A stretch of 64,000 nucleotides of DNA from Streptomyces olivochromogenes (GTDB taxonomy: Bacteria > Actinomycetota > Actinomycetes > Streptomycetales > Streptomycetaceae), in assembly GCF_001514115.1 (NCBI RefSeq), contig NZ_KQ948481.1, positions 1,142 through 65,141 of the forward strand, in the 5' to 3' direction. Under the pieces are notes generated by a model. That model was not told the DNA's origin. It made no database searches and saw only the letters and a program-made list of their open reading frames with translations. Shown here in pieces: positions 14,593 through 23,688 of the stretch. How positions within the stretch are numbered: position 1 is the first letter of the stretch; each line of letters opens with the position of its first letter. A program made the position numbers and the translations under genes.

Positions 14593-16200
14593 ATGCTGAC
14601 CCCGACTCCCCTGGAGGAGCTGCTCGACCTGGCCGCGGACGTCATCGGCCGCGACCGGCGCACCCTGCCGGCCGGGGCCGCGGGTTCTCCCTTCATCACG
14701 CTGGGCGGCGGCCTCGCGCAGGCCGTGCGGCTGCAGGCGCGTGCCGGCCGGCAGCTGGGCCTGGCCGTGGACCTGGCACAGCTGCTGGGTCCCGCCCCGC
14801 TGGCGGACGTCCTGGCCCGGGCCGTGCCCGTCCCGGCCACGGTGCCCGTCCCGGCCGCGGGCGCGGTGCGGGCGTTGCTGCCCGGGCAGCGGGCGGCGCT
14901 GGCCGCCGAGCGGGCGGCGGGTGCCGGTGCGGTGTGCCGGGTGCTCAGTGCCGAGCTGGCCGGGCCGCTCGACGCGGGCGCGCTGCGCCGGGTGCTCGCC
15001 GCTCTCGGTGCGCGGCACGAGGGCCTGCGGACCGTGTTCGCGGACGCGCCGCACGGCCCGGTGCGGCGGGTTCTCGCCGCCTGCGCCCCGCCGCTGGTCA
15101 CTCTGGCGGGAGCGGGCGGGGGCGGGGACCCGGTGGCGGCGGTGCACGGGTATCTGGCCGCGCGGGCGCGGCAGTTGGTCGGCCGGCCGGGCCGGCCGCC
15201 GCTCGTCTTCGCCCTGAGCCGTCTGGCCGGGGGTGCGCATCTGCTGTCGTTCGTGTACCACGACGCGGTGGCCGACAGCTGGTCGGCCGCGCTGCTGTGG
15301 CAGGAACTGCTCGCCGACTACGACCGTGCCGTGCACCGGCGCCCGCTGGTGCGGGCGGTGCGTCCCGGGCCGGACACGGCGGGGCGCGCCGCGGTGGCTG
15401 CCCGGCCCGGCGGGCTGCGGGCGGCGGCCGAGCGGGCCGAGCGGCTGCGCGGTTTTCCCGCCGCCGTGGACCTGGCGGAGGGTGCGCCGCGGCCCGCCGT
15501 GTTCGATGTCCGCGGCGAGCGCCTGCAGGTCGGCCTCGACGTGCGGCTGCGGGACGCGGCCGATGCGACGGCCCGGCGGGCCGGTGTGCCGCACGGCACG
15601 GTGCTGCTGGCGGCGTGGGCGCTGGCCGTGGGCCGGCGCGCGGGCCTGGAGCGGCTGCTGGTGGGCTGCGAGGTGCCGCGCCGTGCCACGGCGGCGCTGC
15701 TGGGCACCCTCGCGCCGTGTTCGGCGACGGTGCCGGTGGGCTGTGAACTGGAGGGCGGTGTCGACTACTTCCTGCGCGGGGTCGCCTGCGCGTTCAGCGA
15801 GGCCCTCGGCTGCGCGGACCTCGACACCGCCGAGCTGGCGCGCGAGCTCGGGGTGCGCCCGGACCGCTCCCGGCCCGTCCTGACACCGGTGACGTTCGCG
15901 GCCCGCGACGAGCTGCTGCCCGCGCGCGCGTGGGCGGGCGCCTTGAGCGCGCGCTTCCACCACGGGCACGCGGGCGCCGTCACGGCGGACGCCGCGCTGA
16001 CCGTGCTGCGCTGGCGCGAAGACCCGCTGCTGCGCCTGGAGTTCGCCCCCGCGGTGCTCTCCCGCACGCGGGCCGTGCGGCTGGCCCGCGAGCTGCGCGC
16101 CACGCTGGCCGCGCTGACGGCGGCGCCCCCGCACACCCCGGTCGACGACCTGCTGCCCGCCCCGGCCGGCGCGCGCGGCCTTGCCCTGCCGCTCCCCTAG
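14593..16200 (+). CDS. Second degenerate carrier-condensation didomain protein
   Basis: A 535-aa protein, ATG at 14593. The N-terminal 75 residues follow a carrier fold, but the attachment site reads FITLGGGLAQA, without the serine. The rest is a condensation domain from about residue 95. The HHxxxDG motif reads HDAVADS, so the second, catalytic His is Asp, although the first His and the Asp survive. VYHDAVADSWSAALLWQELL and GTVLLAAWALAVGRRAG are the best-preserved blocks. It shares domain order and both kinds of defect with 7656-9185, which suggests two paralogues specialised for a non-canonical role (acyl binding, scaffold or altered acyl transfer). It is probably controlled by the divergent TetR. 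Confidence 0.5.
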   Translation: MLTPTPLEELLDLAADVIGRDRRTLPAGAAGSPFITLGGGLAQAVRLQARAGRQLGLAVDLAQLLGPAPLADVLARAVPVPATVPVPAAGAVRALLPGQRAALAAERAAGAGAVCRVLSAELAGPLDAGALRRVLAALGARHEGLRTVFADAPHGPVRRVLAACAPPLVTLAGAGGGGDPVAAVHGYLAARARQLVGRPGRPPLVFALSRLAGGAHLLSFVYHDAVADSWSAALLWQELLADYDRAVHRRPLVRAVRPGPDTAGRAAVAARPGGLRAAAERAERLRGFPAAVDLAEGAPRPAVFDVRGERLQVGLDVRLRDAADATARRAGVPHGTVLLAAWALAVGRRAGLERLLVGCEVPRRATAALLGTLAPCSATVPVGCELEGGVDYFLRGVACAFSEALGCADLDTAELARELGVRPDRSRPVLTPVTFAARDELLPARAWAGALSARFHHGHAGAVTADAALTVLRWREDPLLRLEFAPAVLSRTRAVRLARELRATLAALTAAPPHTPVDDLLPAPAGARGLALPLP

Positions 16201-16381
16201 GGGGTGTCCGTACGGCGGCGGGGGCGTCCGGTGCGCGCGTGCCGGGGGAATGCACGCGCGCACCGGAGCCGGTGCCCGGGCGGCCGGCGGGCCGGCGCCC
16301 GGGGGGCGGGGTGCGTATCCCTCCGGGGGTTGGGCGGGACACGCACCCGAGGCGGACTCGGCCGGGCGGACCAGGGCCCCG

Positions 16382-16421
16382 GGGAGGGGATGGCTCCCGG
16401 GAGCGGGAGCCATCCCCTCCC
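16382..16421. terminator. Bidirectional hairpin terminator, 17-bp perfect stem
   Basis: Arms 16382-16398 and 16405-16421 are exact complements (GGGAGGGGATGGCTCCC and its complement) with a 6-nt loop. The position between convergent genes fits a shared terminator. Confidence 0.5.
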
Positions 16422-16656
16422 GGCGTGCGGGAGTCGGTCCTGCGGCGGAGCGGGAGTCACTCCTTCTACGGACGGGCCCCCCGGGGGTGGCAGTGAGCGC
16501 CCCGGAGGCGGGGCCAGGAGCCCCGGGCACCTTGCCCCCACCCCCGGGAGCCCGGCCCGCGGTCCCGGGCCGGGGGGGGCCGAGCCCCGCCCTGGGGACG
16601 GGAACCAGGCCCCCGCAGGCCGGGACCAGCCACACCGGACCGGGGATCCGGCACCT

Positions 16657-16744
16657 GGCACCCGCGGCCGGACACCCGCAGACCGGGGCCAGGCACACCG
16701 GGCCGGACATCTGGCACCCGGCACCCGCGGCCGGACACCCGCAG
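16657..16744. repeat. 25-bp direct repeat, two copies
   Basis: The 25 bp at 16657-16681, containing CACCCGCGGCCGGACACC, recur exactly at 16720-16744. Partial copies lie between and after them. This is probably local slippage in non-coding DNA. Confidence 0.5.
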
Positions 16745-16799
16745 GCCGGGACCGGGCACTCGCGGGCCGGGGGGCAGGTGCCCGGGGGCGTGGCTGCTG

Positions 16800-17984
16800 T
16801 CAGGTCGTGAACTGCGGGAGGCGGGTGGCGGTTTCGGTGGGGGCGGGCATGGAGGCGATCTCGGTGGCGACCTTGCGGGCCGCGTCGCGGTAGGTCTCGT
16901 CGCCCAGGATGCGGCGGGCCTGTGCGGTGACCGCGCCGGCCGACAGGTCGGCGGCGTGGACCACCTCGCCCGCGCCCGCGTCGCGTACGGCGGCGGCGTT
17001 GGCGGGTCCGTCGGCGCCCTGCGGGAGGATCAGCTGGGGCAGTCCGGCCGCGAGCGCGGCCAGGGTGGTGCCGGCGCCGCCGTGCTGGACGACCAGTGCC
17101 GCCCGCTTCAGTGCCTCGGGCTGGGCCACCCACGCGGCCGCCACCACCCGCTCGGGCAGTTCGCCCAGGTCGGCGACGTCCACCACCGGGCCGGTGGCCA
17201 CCAGGACCGGCACCTCGAGCGGCAGCAGCCCCTCGATGACCGTGCGCAGGACGTCCACCGAGCCCAGTGCGGTGCCCAGGGTCAGGTAGACGAAGGGGCC
17301 GTCCGCGCCGCGGATGGCCGCGGGCAGTTCGCCCGGCTCGCCGTAGGCGACGGGGCGCTGCTCGACGCGGGGCAGCGGGGCGGCCAGGAAGCCGCGGTCC
17401 TGCAGGGAGGGCGGGCAGATGTCGATGTAGGTGCGGGCCAGGGCCAGCAGCTGGCCGCCGGGCACGCGCACGCCCAGGTCGGCGGCGGTGGCCAGCAGTT
17501 CCTCCTGGATGCGGGCCTCCTCGGGGCCCATCGCCATCACGCCCACGCCGTGCGCGACGGCGGGCACGCCCGCCAGGTGCGCGGCGAAGGCGGCGCCGGG
17601 GTTGAGCGCCTCGTAGACGACGAGGTCGAAGCTCCCGCCGGCCAGGACGGGGGCGAGGTCGGCGGCCACCCAGCGGGGCAGCACCGAGCCGAACACCTTC
17701 ACATGCAGGTCGGCCAGCACCTCGGGCGGCACGTCCTGGGCTCCCAGGTCGCCGTCGCCCTCGCCGTGTTCGAGGCAGGCACTGCCGCGTACTGCTTCCA
17801 TGAACGCCTCGGGGACCGAGCGGCCCGCCGCCACCGGCTCGAGGCCGGCCGCCCGCAGGGCCGGGTGCAGCTGCTCGCCGGTGGCGAAAGCGACCTCGTG
17901 GCCCGCGGCGCGCGCGGCCTTCGCCAAGGGAAGCAGGGGATACACGTGCCCGAAGTTGCCCGCGCTGGCAAAGAGGATTCTCAT
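16800..17984 (-). CDS. GT1-family glycosyltransferase (natural-product type)
   Basis: A 394-aa GT-B enzyme from ATG 17984. The N-terminus MRILFASAGNFGHVYPLLPLA and the C-terminal nucleotide-sugar signature VVQHGGAGTTLAALAAGLPQL are typical of actinomycete macrolide/polyketide glycosyltransferases that use dTDP-deoxysugars. The upstream extension of the frame to 18173 lacks homology and runs into the divergent promoter. It is divergent from the 2,3-dehydratase gene and close to the other sugar genes, so it most likely transfers the deoxysugar made here to the cluster product. No auxiliary P450-like partner is visible. An operator-like site (18014-18032) lies in the shared promoter. Confidence 0.5.
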   Translation of the reverse strand: MRILFASAGNFGHVYPLLPLAKAARAAGHEVAFATGEQLHPALRAAGLEPVAAGRSVPEAFMEAVRGSACLEHGEGDGDLGAQDVPPEVLADLHVKVFGSVLPRWVAADLAPVLAGGSFDLVVYEALNPGAAFAAHLAGVPAVAHGVGVMAMGPEEARIQEELLATAADLGVRVPGGQLLALARTYIDICPPSLQDRGFLAAPLPRVEQRPVAYGEPGELPAAIRGADGPFVYLTLGTALGSVDVLRTVIEGLLPLEVPVLVATGPVVDVADLGELPERVVAAAWVAQPEALKRAALVVQHGGAGTTLAALAAGLPQLILPQGADGPANAAAVRDAGAGEVVHAADLSAGAVTAQARRILGDETYRDAARKVATEIASMPAPTETATRLPQFTT

Positions 17985-18013
17985 ACCGCACCACGGTAGG
18001 GACGCCCCCACCC

Positions 18014-18032
18014 TTTGTCTAGCAGTGACAGG
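18014..18032. promoter_or_regulatory. Operator-like site TGTCTAGCAGTGACA
   Basis: TGTC and GACA flank TAGCAGT between the divergent glycosyltransferase and 2,3-dehydratase genes. The 16 bp TGTCTAGCAGTGACAG recur exactly at 41864-41879 upstream of the aldo/keto reductase, so one regulator probably binds both. Confidence 0.5.
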
Positions 18033-18178
18033 AGAAGTAGCAGCGGCAGGTGCGGGGGTTCGAGCGGGCGTGCGGGGCGTTTCGAGGCGCTCTCCAGTCA
18101 CGGCCGATCGCCCTGGCGGATCGTCGTGGCGGCGGCCTGGCCCCGGGCGCGCGGCACACGGCGAAGGAGTCACGACTG

Positions 18179-19579
18179 ATGACCATCACCCAGGCGGTGC
18201 CCCCGGGCGCCCTCACCCGGCTGGGGCGGCGCTTCACGCTGTCGGCCCAGACCCTGGACAGCCCGGTGACGCCCAATCCGGTCTTCCGCGAATGGTTCGC
18301 CGAACAGCGCCGCACCAACCGCTACGAGGTGCGGCGCATCCCCTTCCGCGACCTGGTCGGCTGGCGCTTTGCGGACTCCACCGGCAACCTCGTGCACGAC
18401 AGCGGCCGGTTCTTCTCCGTGGAGGGCCTGCAGGTGCGCGCCGAGTGGGAGGGGCACGCCGCGTCCTGGTCGCAGCCGATCATCAACCAGCCCGAGATCG
18501 GCATCCTGGGCATCGTCGTCAAGGAGTTCGACGGCGTCCTGCACTGCCTGATGCAGGCCAAGATGGAACCCGGCAACCTCGAGACCGTGCAGCTGTCCCC
18601 CACCGTGCAGGCCACCCGCAGCAACTACACCGGGGTGCACAAGGGCGCCCGGGTGAACTACATCGAGTACTTCGCCCCGCCGCGGACCGCCTCCCGGGTG
18701 CTGTTCGACTCCCTGCAGTCCGAACAGGGCTCCTGGTTCCTGCGCAAACGCAACCGGAACATGGTGGTCGAGGCCCTCGGCCCCGTCCCCGCCCACGAGG
18801 ACTTCGTCTGGCTGACCCTCGGCCAGATCCACCAGCTGCTGCGCGAGTCGAACGTGGTCAACATGGACGCCCGCACCGTGCTGTCGCTGATCCCCTCGTA
18901 CGCCGACGAAGGACCCCCGCTGCACAGCATGGAGCACCTCCTCAACCGGCTCACCGAGATCAAGGCCCACCGCGAGCTCGTGCAGACCAGCATGCCGCTG
19001 GCCGCCGTGCAGAACTGGCGGCGCACCGAGGACGCCATCGCCCACGACAGCGGCCACCACTTCACCGTCATCGCCGCGTCCGTGGCCGCCGCCAACCGCG
19101 AGGTCACCCGCTGGACCCAGCCCCTGCTCGCGCCGGCCGAACAGGGCCTGTCGGCGTTCCTGGTACGCCGCATCGGCGGCGTGCCGCACCTGCTCGCCCA
19201 CGCCCGCTCCGAGGCCGGCGTCCTGGACGTGGCCGAACTCGGCCCCACCGTGCAGTGCCAGCCCGGCCGCGCCCTGACCCTGCCGCCGACCCGCCGGCCC
19301 CGCTACCTCGACCTCGTCCTGCGCGCCGCTCCCGGCACACTGCTGTACGACACCGTGCAGTCCGAGGAGGGCGGCCGCTTCCACCACGCCGGCAACCGCT
19401 ACGTCCTGATGGAAGTGGGCGGCGAGTTCCCCGTCGACGTGCCCGGGGACTTCCTGTGGGTGACCGTCGGCCAGCTGTCCGCCCTGCTGCGGCACAGCAA
19501 CTACCTCAACATCGAGGCCCGGACCCTGCTGAGCGGACTGCGCGCGGCCTGGGCCCGCGGCGGGGCGTACGCCCGGTGA
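18179..19579 (+). CDS. NDP-hexose 2,3-dehydratase
   Basis: A 466-aa enzyme started at 18179 after GAAGGAG. It has the duplicated architecture of this family: two similar halves, each with NW/W-F...DSGHHF/RFFSVEG, R-E/W-E...W-SQPI and a ...TVQ(A/C)... block (TVQATRSNY in the first, GPTVQCQPGR in the second), and LLRESN/LLRHSNYLN-E-ART-LS endings. It acts on dTDP-4-keto-6-deoxyglucose, removing the C2 hydroxyl to give a 2,3-enol that becomes a 3,4-diketo sugar. Its partner, the 3-ketoreductase, starts inside its stop codon (GTGA overlap). Together they commit the pathway to a 2,6-dideoxysugar. The assignment is firm. Confidence 0.5.
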   Translation: MTITQAVPPGALTRLGRRFTLSAQTLDSPVTPNPVFREWFAEQRRTNRYEVRRIPFRDLVGWRFADSTGNLVHDSGRFFSVEGLQVRAEWEGHAASWSQPIINQPEIGILGIVVKEFDGVLHCLMQAKMEPGNLETVQLSPTVQATRSNYTGVHKGARVNYIEYFAPPRTASRVLFDSLQSEQGSWFLRKRNRNMVVEALGPVPAHEDFVWLTLGQIHQLLRESNVVNMDARTVLSLIPSYADEGPPLHSMEHLLNRLTEIKAHRELVQTSMPLAAVQNWRRTEDAIAHDSGHHFTVIAASVAAANREVTRWTQPLLAPAEQGLSAFLVRRIGGVPHLLAHARSEAGVLDVAELGPTVQCQPGRALTLPPTRRPRYLDLVLRAAPGTLLYDTVQSEEGGRFHHAGNRYVLMEVGGEFPVDVPGDFLWVTVGQLSALLRHSNYLNIEARTLLSGLRAAWARGGAYAR

Positions 19580-20574
19580 ACGGGCCCGTGCGCACACAAC
19601 GAGCGGGCGTCCTGCGGATCGGGGTGCTGGGCTGCGCGGACATCGCCGAGCGGCGCATGCTGCCCTCGATGGCCCGCCAGCCGCTCGTCGAGGTGACCGC
19701 GATCGCCAGCCGCAGCCTCGCGAAGGCGCGGGCGTTCACCGGCCGGTTCGGCGGCACGCCGGTGGCTGGCTACGCCGGGCTGCTGGAGCGCGACGACGTG
19801 GACGCCGTCTACCTGCCGCTGCCGCCCGAACTGCACGTGGAGTGGACCCTGCGGGCCCTTGAGGCCGGCAAGCACGTGCTGTGCGAGAAGCCGTTCGCCG
19901 CCCGCCTCGCGGACGCGGACAAGGCGGTGTCCCTCGCCCGCGAGCGCGGCCTGCTGCTGATGGAGAGCTTCATGTTCCTCCACCACTCCCAGCACGCCCG
20001 CGTCCGGCAGCTGCTCGACGACGGGCTGATCGGCGAACTGCGCCTGTTCGGCTCCGAGTTCGGCATCCCGCTGCGCCGCGATGCCGCCGGCACCCTGCGG
20101 CGGGCCAGCACCCTGCCCGAGGTCGCCGCCTACCCGCTGCGCGCCGCCCAGCTCTTCCTCGGCCCGCACCTGCGGGTGGCCGGCGCACACGTGAGCCCCG
20201 CCACCGCGCACGGGCCGGCGCCCGCCGGCGGCGCCCTGCTGACCGCCGCCTCCGGGGCCACCGCCCAGCTCGCCTACGGCGTCGAACACGCCTACCGCAG
20301 CGGCTACGACCTGTGGGGCAGCCAGGGACGGCTGCGCCTGGAACGCGCCTTCAGCACCCCCGACGAGCACGTCCCCGTCCTGCACGTCGAACAGGGCGGC
20401 GCCGTCCGCGAGATCCGCCTCGCCCCGGACACCCACTTCACCCACATCGCCGGCGTCTTCGCCCGGGCCATCCTGGACCGCGAGGACTTCACCCCGCACA
20501 CCGAGGCCCTCCTCGCCCACGCCCGGCTCACCGACGCCGTCGAACAGGCCGCGGCCCGCCCCGGCCCCCTATAG
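19576..20574 (+). CDS. NDP-hexose 3-ketoreductase (Gfo/Idh/MocA family)
   Basis: A 332-aa NAD(P)-dependent enzyme that starts with GTG at 19576, overlapping the dehydratase stop. The N-terminal Rossmann motif is GVLGCADIAERRMLPSM. The catalytic-lysine block of the family is clear (GKHVLCEKPFAARLADAD). It reduces the 3-keto group left by the 2,3-dehydratase to give dTDP-4-keto-2,6-dideoxyglucose or its C3 epimer; which stereoisomer cannot be read from sequence. The tight coupling with the upstream gene supports this pairing. Confidence 0.5.
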   Translation: MNGPVRTQRAGVLRIGVLGCADIAERRMLPSMARQPLVEVTAIASRSLAKARAFTGRFGGTPVAGYAGLLERDDVDAVYLPLPPELHVEWTLRALEAGKHVLCEKPFAARLADADKAVSLARERGLLLMESFMFLHHSQHARVRQLLDDGLIGELRLFGSEFGIPLRRDAAGTLRRASTLPEVAAYPLRAAQLFLGPHLRVAGAHVSPATAHGPAPAGGALLTAASGATAQLAYGVEHAYRSGYDLWGSQGRLRLERAFSTPDEHVPVLHVEQGGAVREIRLAPDTHFTHIAGVFARAILDREDFTPHTEALLAHARLTDAVEQAAARPGPL

Positions 20575-20656
20575 ACGGCACGCGGACGGGCTCACGCACG
20601 GGCGGCCCGGCGCGCACACGGTGCGCGCCGGGCCGCCCGCCTGCGCCCGCCTGCGG

Positions 20657-21079
20657 CTACCGGCCGTCCTGGCCGGCGTGGATGTCGACGCCGAGCTGGC
20701 GGAACAGCCCCGCCATGTCCAGCTGGTCCCAGTGCTCGGCCAGCAGCCCGTCCTCGACCCGCCAGAAGTCGATCGACTGGAAGTTCAGCGGCCGCCCGGT
20801 GGCCTCGACGCCGAAGAACGTGCCCTGGTGGGTGCCCGAGTACTCGAAACGGCCGGCGATGCGGTCCCCCTCCACGACCAGGTCGTGGGTGACGACCTTG
20901 ACATCGGGGAACGCGGCGAAGATCTGCTCCCAGAACGCCGTGTTCGCCTCGATGCCGTCCTCCACGACCGGGTTGTGGTCGATGTGCCCGGGCGCGGTGT
21001 GCTCGCTCATGGTGCTCACGTCATGAGCGTTGATCATGTCGACGAAGCGCTGGACGAGTTCACGGTGGTTGTCTGCCAT
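20657..21079 (-). CDS. SnoaL-like / ester cyclase family protein
   Basis: A 140-aa NTF2-fold protein. The HTAPGHIDHNPVVEDGIEA segment near residue 27, GDRIAGRFEYSGTHQGTFFGVEATG and the closing DFWRVEDGLLAEHWDQLD pattern are typical of SnoaL-like polyketide cyclases and ester cyclases. Such proteins catalyse aldol closures or simply bind polycyclic ligands. It converges with the 3-ketoreductase gene and is divergent from rmlA. Two other NTF2-fold proteins occur in the cluster (30903 and 41940). The substrate is unknown. Confidence 0.5.
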   Translation of the reverse strand: MADNHRELVQRFVDMINAHDVSTMSEHTAPGHIDHNPVVEDGIEANTAFWEQIFAAFPDVKVVTHDLVVEGDRIAGRFEYSGTHQGTFFGVEATGRPLNFQSIDFWRVEDGLLAEHWDQLDMAGLFRQLGVDIHAGQDGR

Positions 21080-21245
21080 GCCTCAAGCCTTCCTGGGCTC
21101 GCGTCACCGAAGCGGGCAGGCGCAGCCGCCCGCCCCGCCGTGTCACCCGAGGATCCCCACCGCCTCTCGAGCCGCCCTGGAGGGGGCCTGTGGGCGCGTC
21201 CCATCCCCCATCCCGGCTCAAGTGCCCGCTCCTAGCCTCACCTTC

Positions 21246-22313
21246 ATGAAGGCTCTCGTACTCTCCGGCGGGGCCGGAACCCGCCTGCGCCCCCTCACCC
21301 ACACATCCGCCAAGCAGCTGGTGCCCGTGGCCAACAAGCCGGTGCTCTTCTACGGCCTGGAAGCGATCGCGGACGCGGGCATCACCGAGGTCGGGATCGT
21401 CGTCGGGGACACCGCCGACGAGATCATGCAAGCCGTCGGCGACGGCTCCAAGTTCGGCCTCACCGTCACCTACATCCCCCAGGACGCGCCGCTGGGCCTG
21501 GCCCACGCCGTCATCATCGCCCGCGACTTCCTCGCCGACGACGACTTCGTCATGTACCTGGGCGACAACTTCATCGTGGGCGGCATCTCCTCCCTCGTCG
21601 ACGCCTTCCGCGTACAGCGGCCCGCCGCCCAGATCCTGCTCACCCAGGTCTCCGACCCGCGCCAGTTCGGGGTCGCCGAATTCGGCGCGGACGGACGGGT
21701 CACAGGGCTGGAGGAGAAGCCCAAGGCCCCCAAGAGCGACCTCGCGCTGGTCGGCGTCTACCTGTTCACCCCGGCCGTGCACGAGGCCGTCCGCGCCATC
21801 AAGCCCTCCTGGCGCGGCGAGCTGGAGATCACCCACGCCCTGCAGTGGCTCATCGACCAGCGGTGCGACGTGCGTTCCACGACGATCTCCGGCTACTGGA
21901 AGGACACCGGGAACGTCGGCGACATGCTGGAGGTCAACCGCTCCGTCCTGGAGCACACCGAGCCGCGCATCGAGGGCGACGTCGACGACACCAGCGAGAT
22001 CATCGGGCGGGTGCAGATCGACGAGGGCGCCCGGGTGAGCGGCTCGCGCATCGTGGGCCCGGCCGTCATCGGCACCGGCAGCGTGATCGCCGACTCCTAC
22101 GTCGGCCCGTTCACCTCCATCTCCCACGACTGCCGCATCACCGACAGCGAGATCGAGTTCTCCATCGTCCTGGACGGCTCCTCGGTACGCGGCGCCCGCC
22201 GCGTGGAGGCCTCGATCATCGGACGCAACGTGGAGGTGACCCCCGCACCCCGGGTCCCCGCCGCCCACCGGCTCATCCTCGGCGACCACAGCAAGGTGCA
22301 GATATCGTCTTGA
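21246..22313 (+). CDS. rmlA: Glucose-1-phosphate thymidylyltransferase (long, StrD type)
   Basis: A 355-aa enzyme from ATG 21246. The nucleotidyltransferase signature LSGGAGTRLRPLTHTSAKQ is at residues 6-24, and VMYLGDNFIVGG and EEKPKAPKSDLALVGVY follow. The C-terminal third is a left-handed beta-helix repeat, as in the longer StrD-like actinomycete enzymes. It makes dTDP-glucose, the first step of the deoxysugar pathway. Its final codons run straight into insertion element A, whose right end (TTGA) supplies the TGA stop. rmlB lies on the far side of the element, so an rmlA-rmlB unit has been split. Confidence 0.5.
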   Translation: MKALVLSGGAGTRLRPLTHTSAKQLVPVANKPVLFYGLEAIADAGITEVGIVVGDTADEIMQAVGDGSKFGLTVTYIPQDAPLGLAHAVIIARDFLADDDFVMYLGDNFIVGGISSLVDAFRVQRPAAQILLTQVSDPRQFGVAEFGADGRVTGLEEKPKAPKSDLALVGVYLFTPAVHEAVRAIKPSWRGELEITHALQWLIDQRCDVRSTTISGYWKDTGNVGDMLEVNRSVLEHTEPRIEGDVDDTSEIIGRVQIDEGARVSGSRIVGPAVIGTGSVIADSYVGPFTSISHDCRITDSEIEFSIVLDGSSVRGARRVEASIIGRNVEVTPAPRVPAAHRLILGDHSKVQISS

Positions 22314-23685
22314 CTTCTCCCTCTCGTGAACGAGGGGATCCTCACGGCTCGCGCCGTGAGGGTTCGTGCCTCGTCGCCGACTGCCCGCCCGGAGTTCTCC
22401 GTTGAGGTCTTACACCAGCTCCACACGCGGACACTGCCAGCCCGGCAGCCAGAAGGTTCTTCGCCGCGTTCACGTCCCGGTCGTGGGTCGTTGCGCAGTC
22501 ACACGTCCAGGTACGGACGCTGAGCGGCATCTTCTCCTGCAAGGTGCCGCAGTGGGAGCACAGCTTGGACGAGGGGAAGAAGCGGTCCACCGCGATCATT
22601 TCCCGCCCGTACCAGGCGGCCTTGTACTCCAGAAGGCCCCGGAACTGCGCCCATGCCGCGTCGCTGATGGCACGGGCCAGGATCCGGTTTTTGACCATGT
22701 TGCGCACGGTCAAGTCCTCGATCACGATCGTTTGGTTTTCACGGACGAGCCGAGTGGTCAGCTTGTGCAGCATGTCGCGGCGCCGGTCGGCGATCCGCGC
22801 GTGGATCTTTGCGACCTTGAGCCGGGCCTTCCTGCGGTTGGCGCCCTCACCCCTGGCCTTGCGGGCAAGGTTGCGCTGGGCCTTGGCGAGGCGGGTGCGG
22901 TCCCGGCGCTCGTGCCGGGGGTTGGCGATCTTCTCCCCGGTCGAGAGGGTCAGCAGGTGGTCCAGGCCGACATCGACACCGACGGCCTGACCGGTGGCCG
23001 GGAGCGGCCGCACGGACGGGTCCTCGCACAGCAGGGAGACGAACCAGCGGCCCGCCGCGTCCTGCGAGACGGTCACGGTGGAAGGGGCCATGCCCTCGGG
23101 CAGCGGTCTCGACCACACGACGGCCAGCGGTTCGGTCATCTTCGCCAGTGTCAGTTTCCCGTCGCGGAAGCGGAACGCACTGCTGGTGTACTCGGCCGAC
23201 TTGCGGGACTTCTTACGGGACTTGAAGCGCGGATACTTCACCCGCCTGGCGAAGAAGTTAGTGAAGGCGGCCTGCAAGTGCCGCAGCGTCTGCTGAAGCG
23301 GCACCGACGACACGTCGTTGAGGTAGGCCAGTTCCCCGGTCTTCTTCCACGCCGTCAGCATCGCCGAGGTCTGGTTGTAGTTGACCCGCTCCTGCCGCGC
23401 CCATGCCTCGGTACGGGCGGCGAGTGCCAGGTTGTAGACCTTCCGCACGCACCCGAACGTGCGCGACAGTTCGGCCGCCTGCGCATGGGTCGGGTGGAAG
23501 CGGTACTTGAACGCCCGCTTCACGTGGTTCGTGGTCACGCTCACAAACTAGTACGGCTATCCGTAAAGGCCACCTGCGGGTCAGGGCACTGCGATCCGTC
23601 CCGGCGGCGAATCACAGCCCCTCGCCCGGCTCCGCAGGAGTCCGTTTCCTCTCCGCCCTGAAGAGCGGAGTATCCACGGAGGGAT
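22310..23685 (-). mobile_element. TnpB-only IS200/IS605-type element A
   Basis: The element runs from a TTGAC right end (22310, reading TCAA on the element strand) to a left end ATCCCTCCGTGGATACTCCG on the minus strand at 23685. A left-end hairpin (CCGCTCTTCAGGGCGG-like, as in elements C and D) and a right-end hairpin flank one tnpB gene. There is no tnpA and no target duplication. It is over 80% similar by eye to elements C and D. It sits exactly between rmlA and rmlB. Confidence 0.5.
22342..23544 (-). CDS. tnpB: TnpB-family RNA-guided nuclease (element A)
   Basis: A 400-aa TnpB. The N-terminal OrfB helix-turn-helix region (HVKRAFKYRFHPTHAQAAELSRTFG) is intact. The RuvC triad is visible: Asp in VGVDVGLDHLL, Glu in VIEDLTVRN, and Asp in HDRDVNAAKNLL. 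The zinc-finger cysteines CSHC...CDC are in place. It is therefore probably an active nuclease that uses an RNA made from the element's right end, which overlaps the 3' end of this gene. No TnpA is present in the window, so mobility would need one in trans. Confidence 0.5.
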   Translation of the reverse strand: MSVTTNHVKRAFKYRFHPTHAQAAELSRTFGCVRKVYNLALAARTEAWARQERVNYNQTSAMLTAWKKTGELAYLNDVSSVPLQQTLRHLQAAFTNFFARRVKYPRFKSRKKSRKSAEYTSSAFRFRDGKLTLAKMTEPLAVVWSRPLPEGMAPSTVTVSQDAAGRWFVSLLCEDPSVRPLPATGQAVGVDVGLDHLLTLSTGEKIANPRHERRDRTRLAKAQRNLARKARGEGANRRKARLKVAKIHARIADRRRDMLHKLTTRLVRENQTIVIEDLTVRNMVKNRILARAISDAAWAQFRGLLEYKAAWYGREMIAVDRFFPSSKLCSHCGTLQEKMPLSVRTWTCDCATTHDRDVNAAKNLLAAGLAVSACGAGVRPQRRTPGGQSATRHEPSRREP

Positions 23686-23688
23686 CAG

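Larger units (their letters stand above)
16201..16799. other. 599-bp convergent intergenic region
   Basis: It lies between the converging condensation-like and glycosyltransferase genes. It contains a 17-bp-stem bidirectional terminator (16382-16421) and a GC-rich zone with a 25-bp direct repeat (16657-16681 and 16720-16744). Open frames here are low-complexity Gly/Pro/Arg translations with no family resemblance and are not accepted as genes. Confidence 0.5.

Noticed and set aside
16201..16799. Gly/Pro-rich ORFs in the convergent gap
   Set aside because: They are low complexity, open in several frames at once because of extreme GC, and cross a strong terminator.
14416..17994. A 1192-codon minus-strand open frame
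   Set aside because: It is an Arg/Pro/Ala-rich shadow of the condensation-like gene and the glycosyltransferase gene in other frames, with no domain.
22342..23544. TnpB proteins as Cas12 effectors of a CRISPR system
   Set aside because: There are no repeat-spacer arrays or cas genes. The length of about 400 aa, element ends and copy number fit TnpB.
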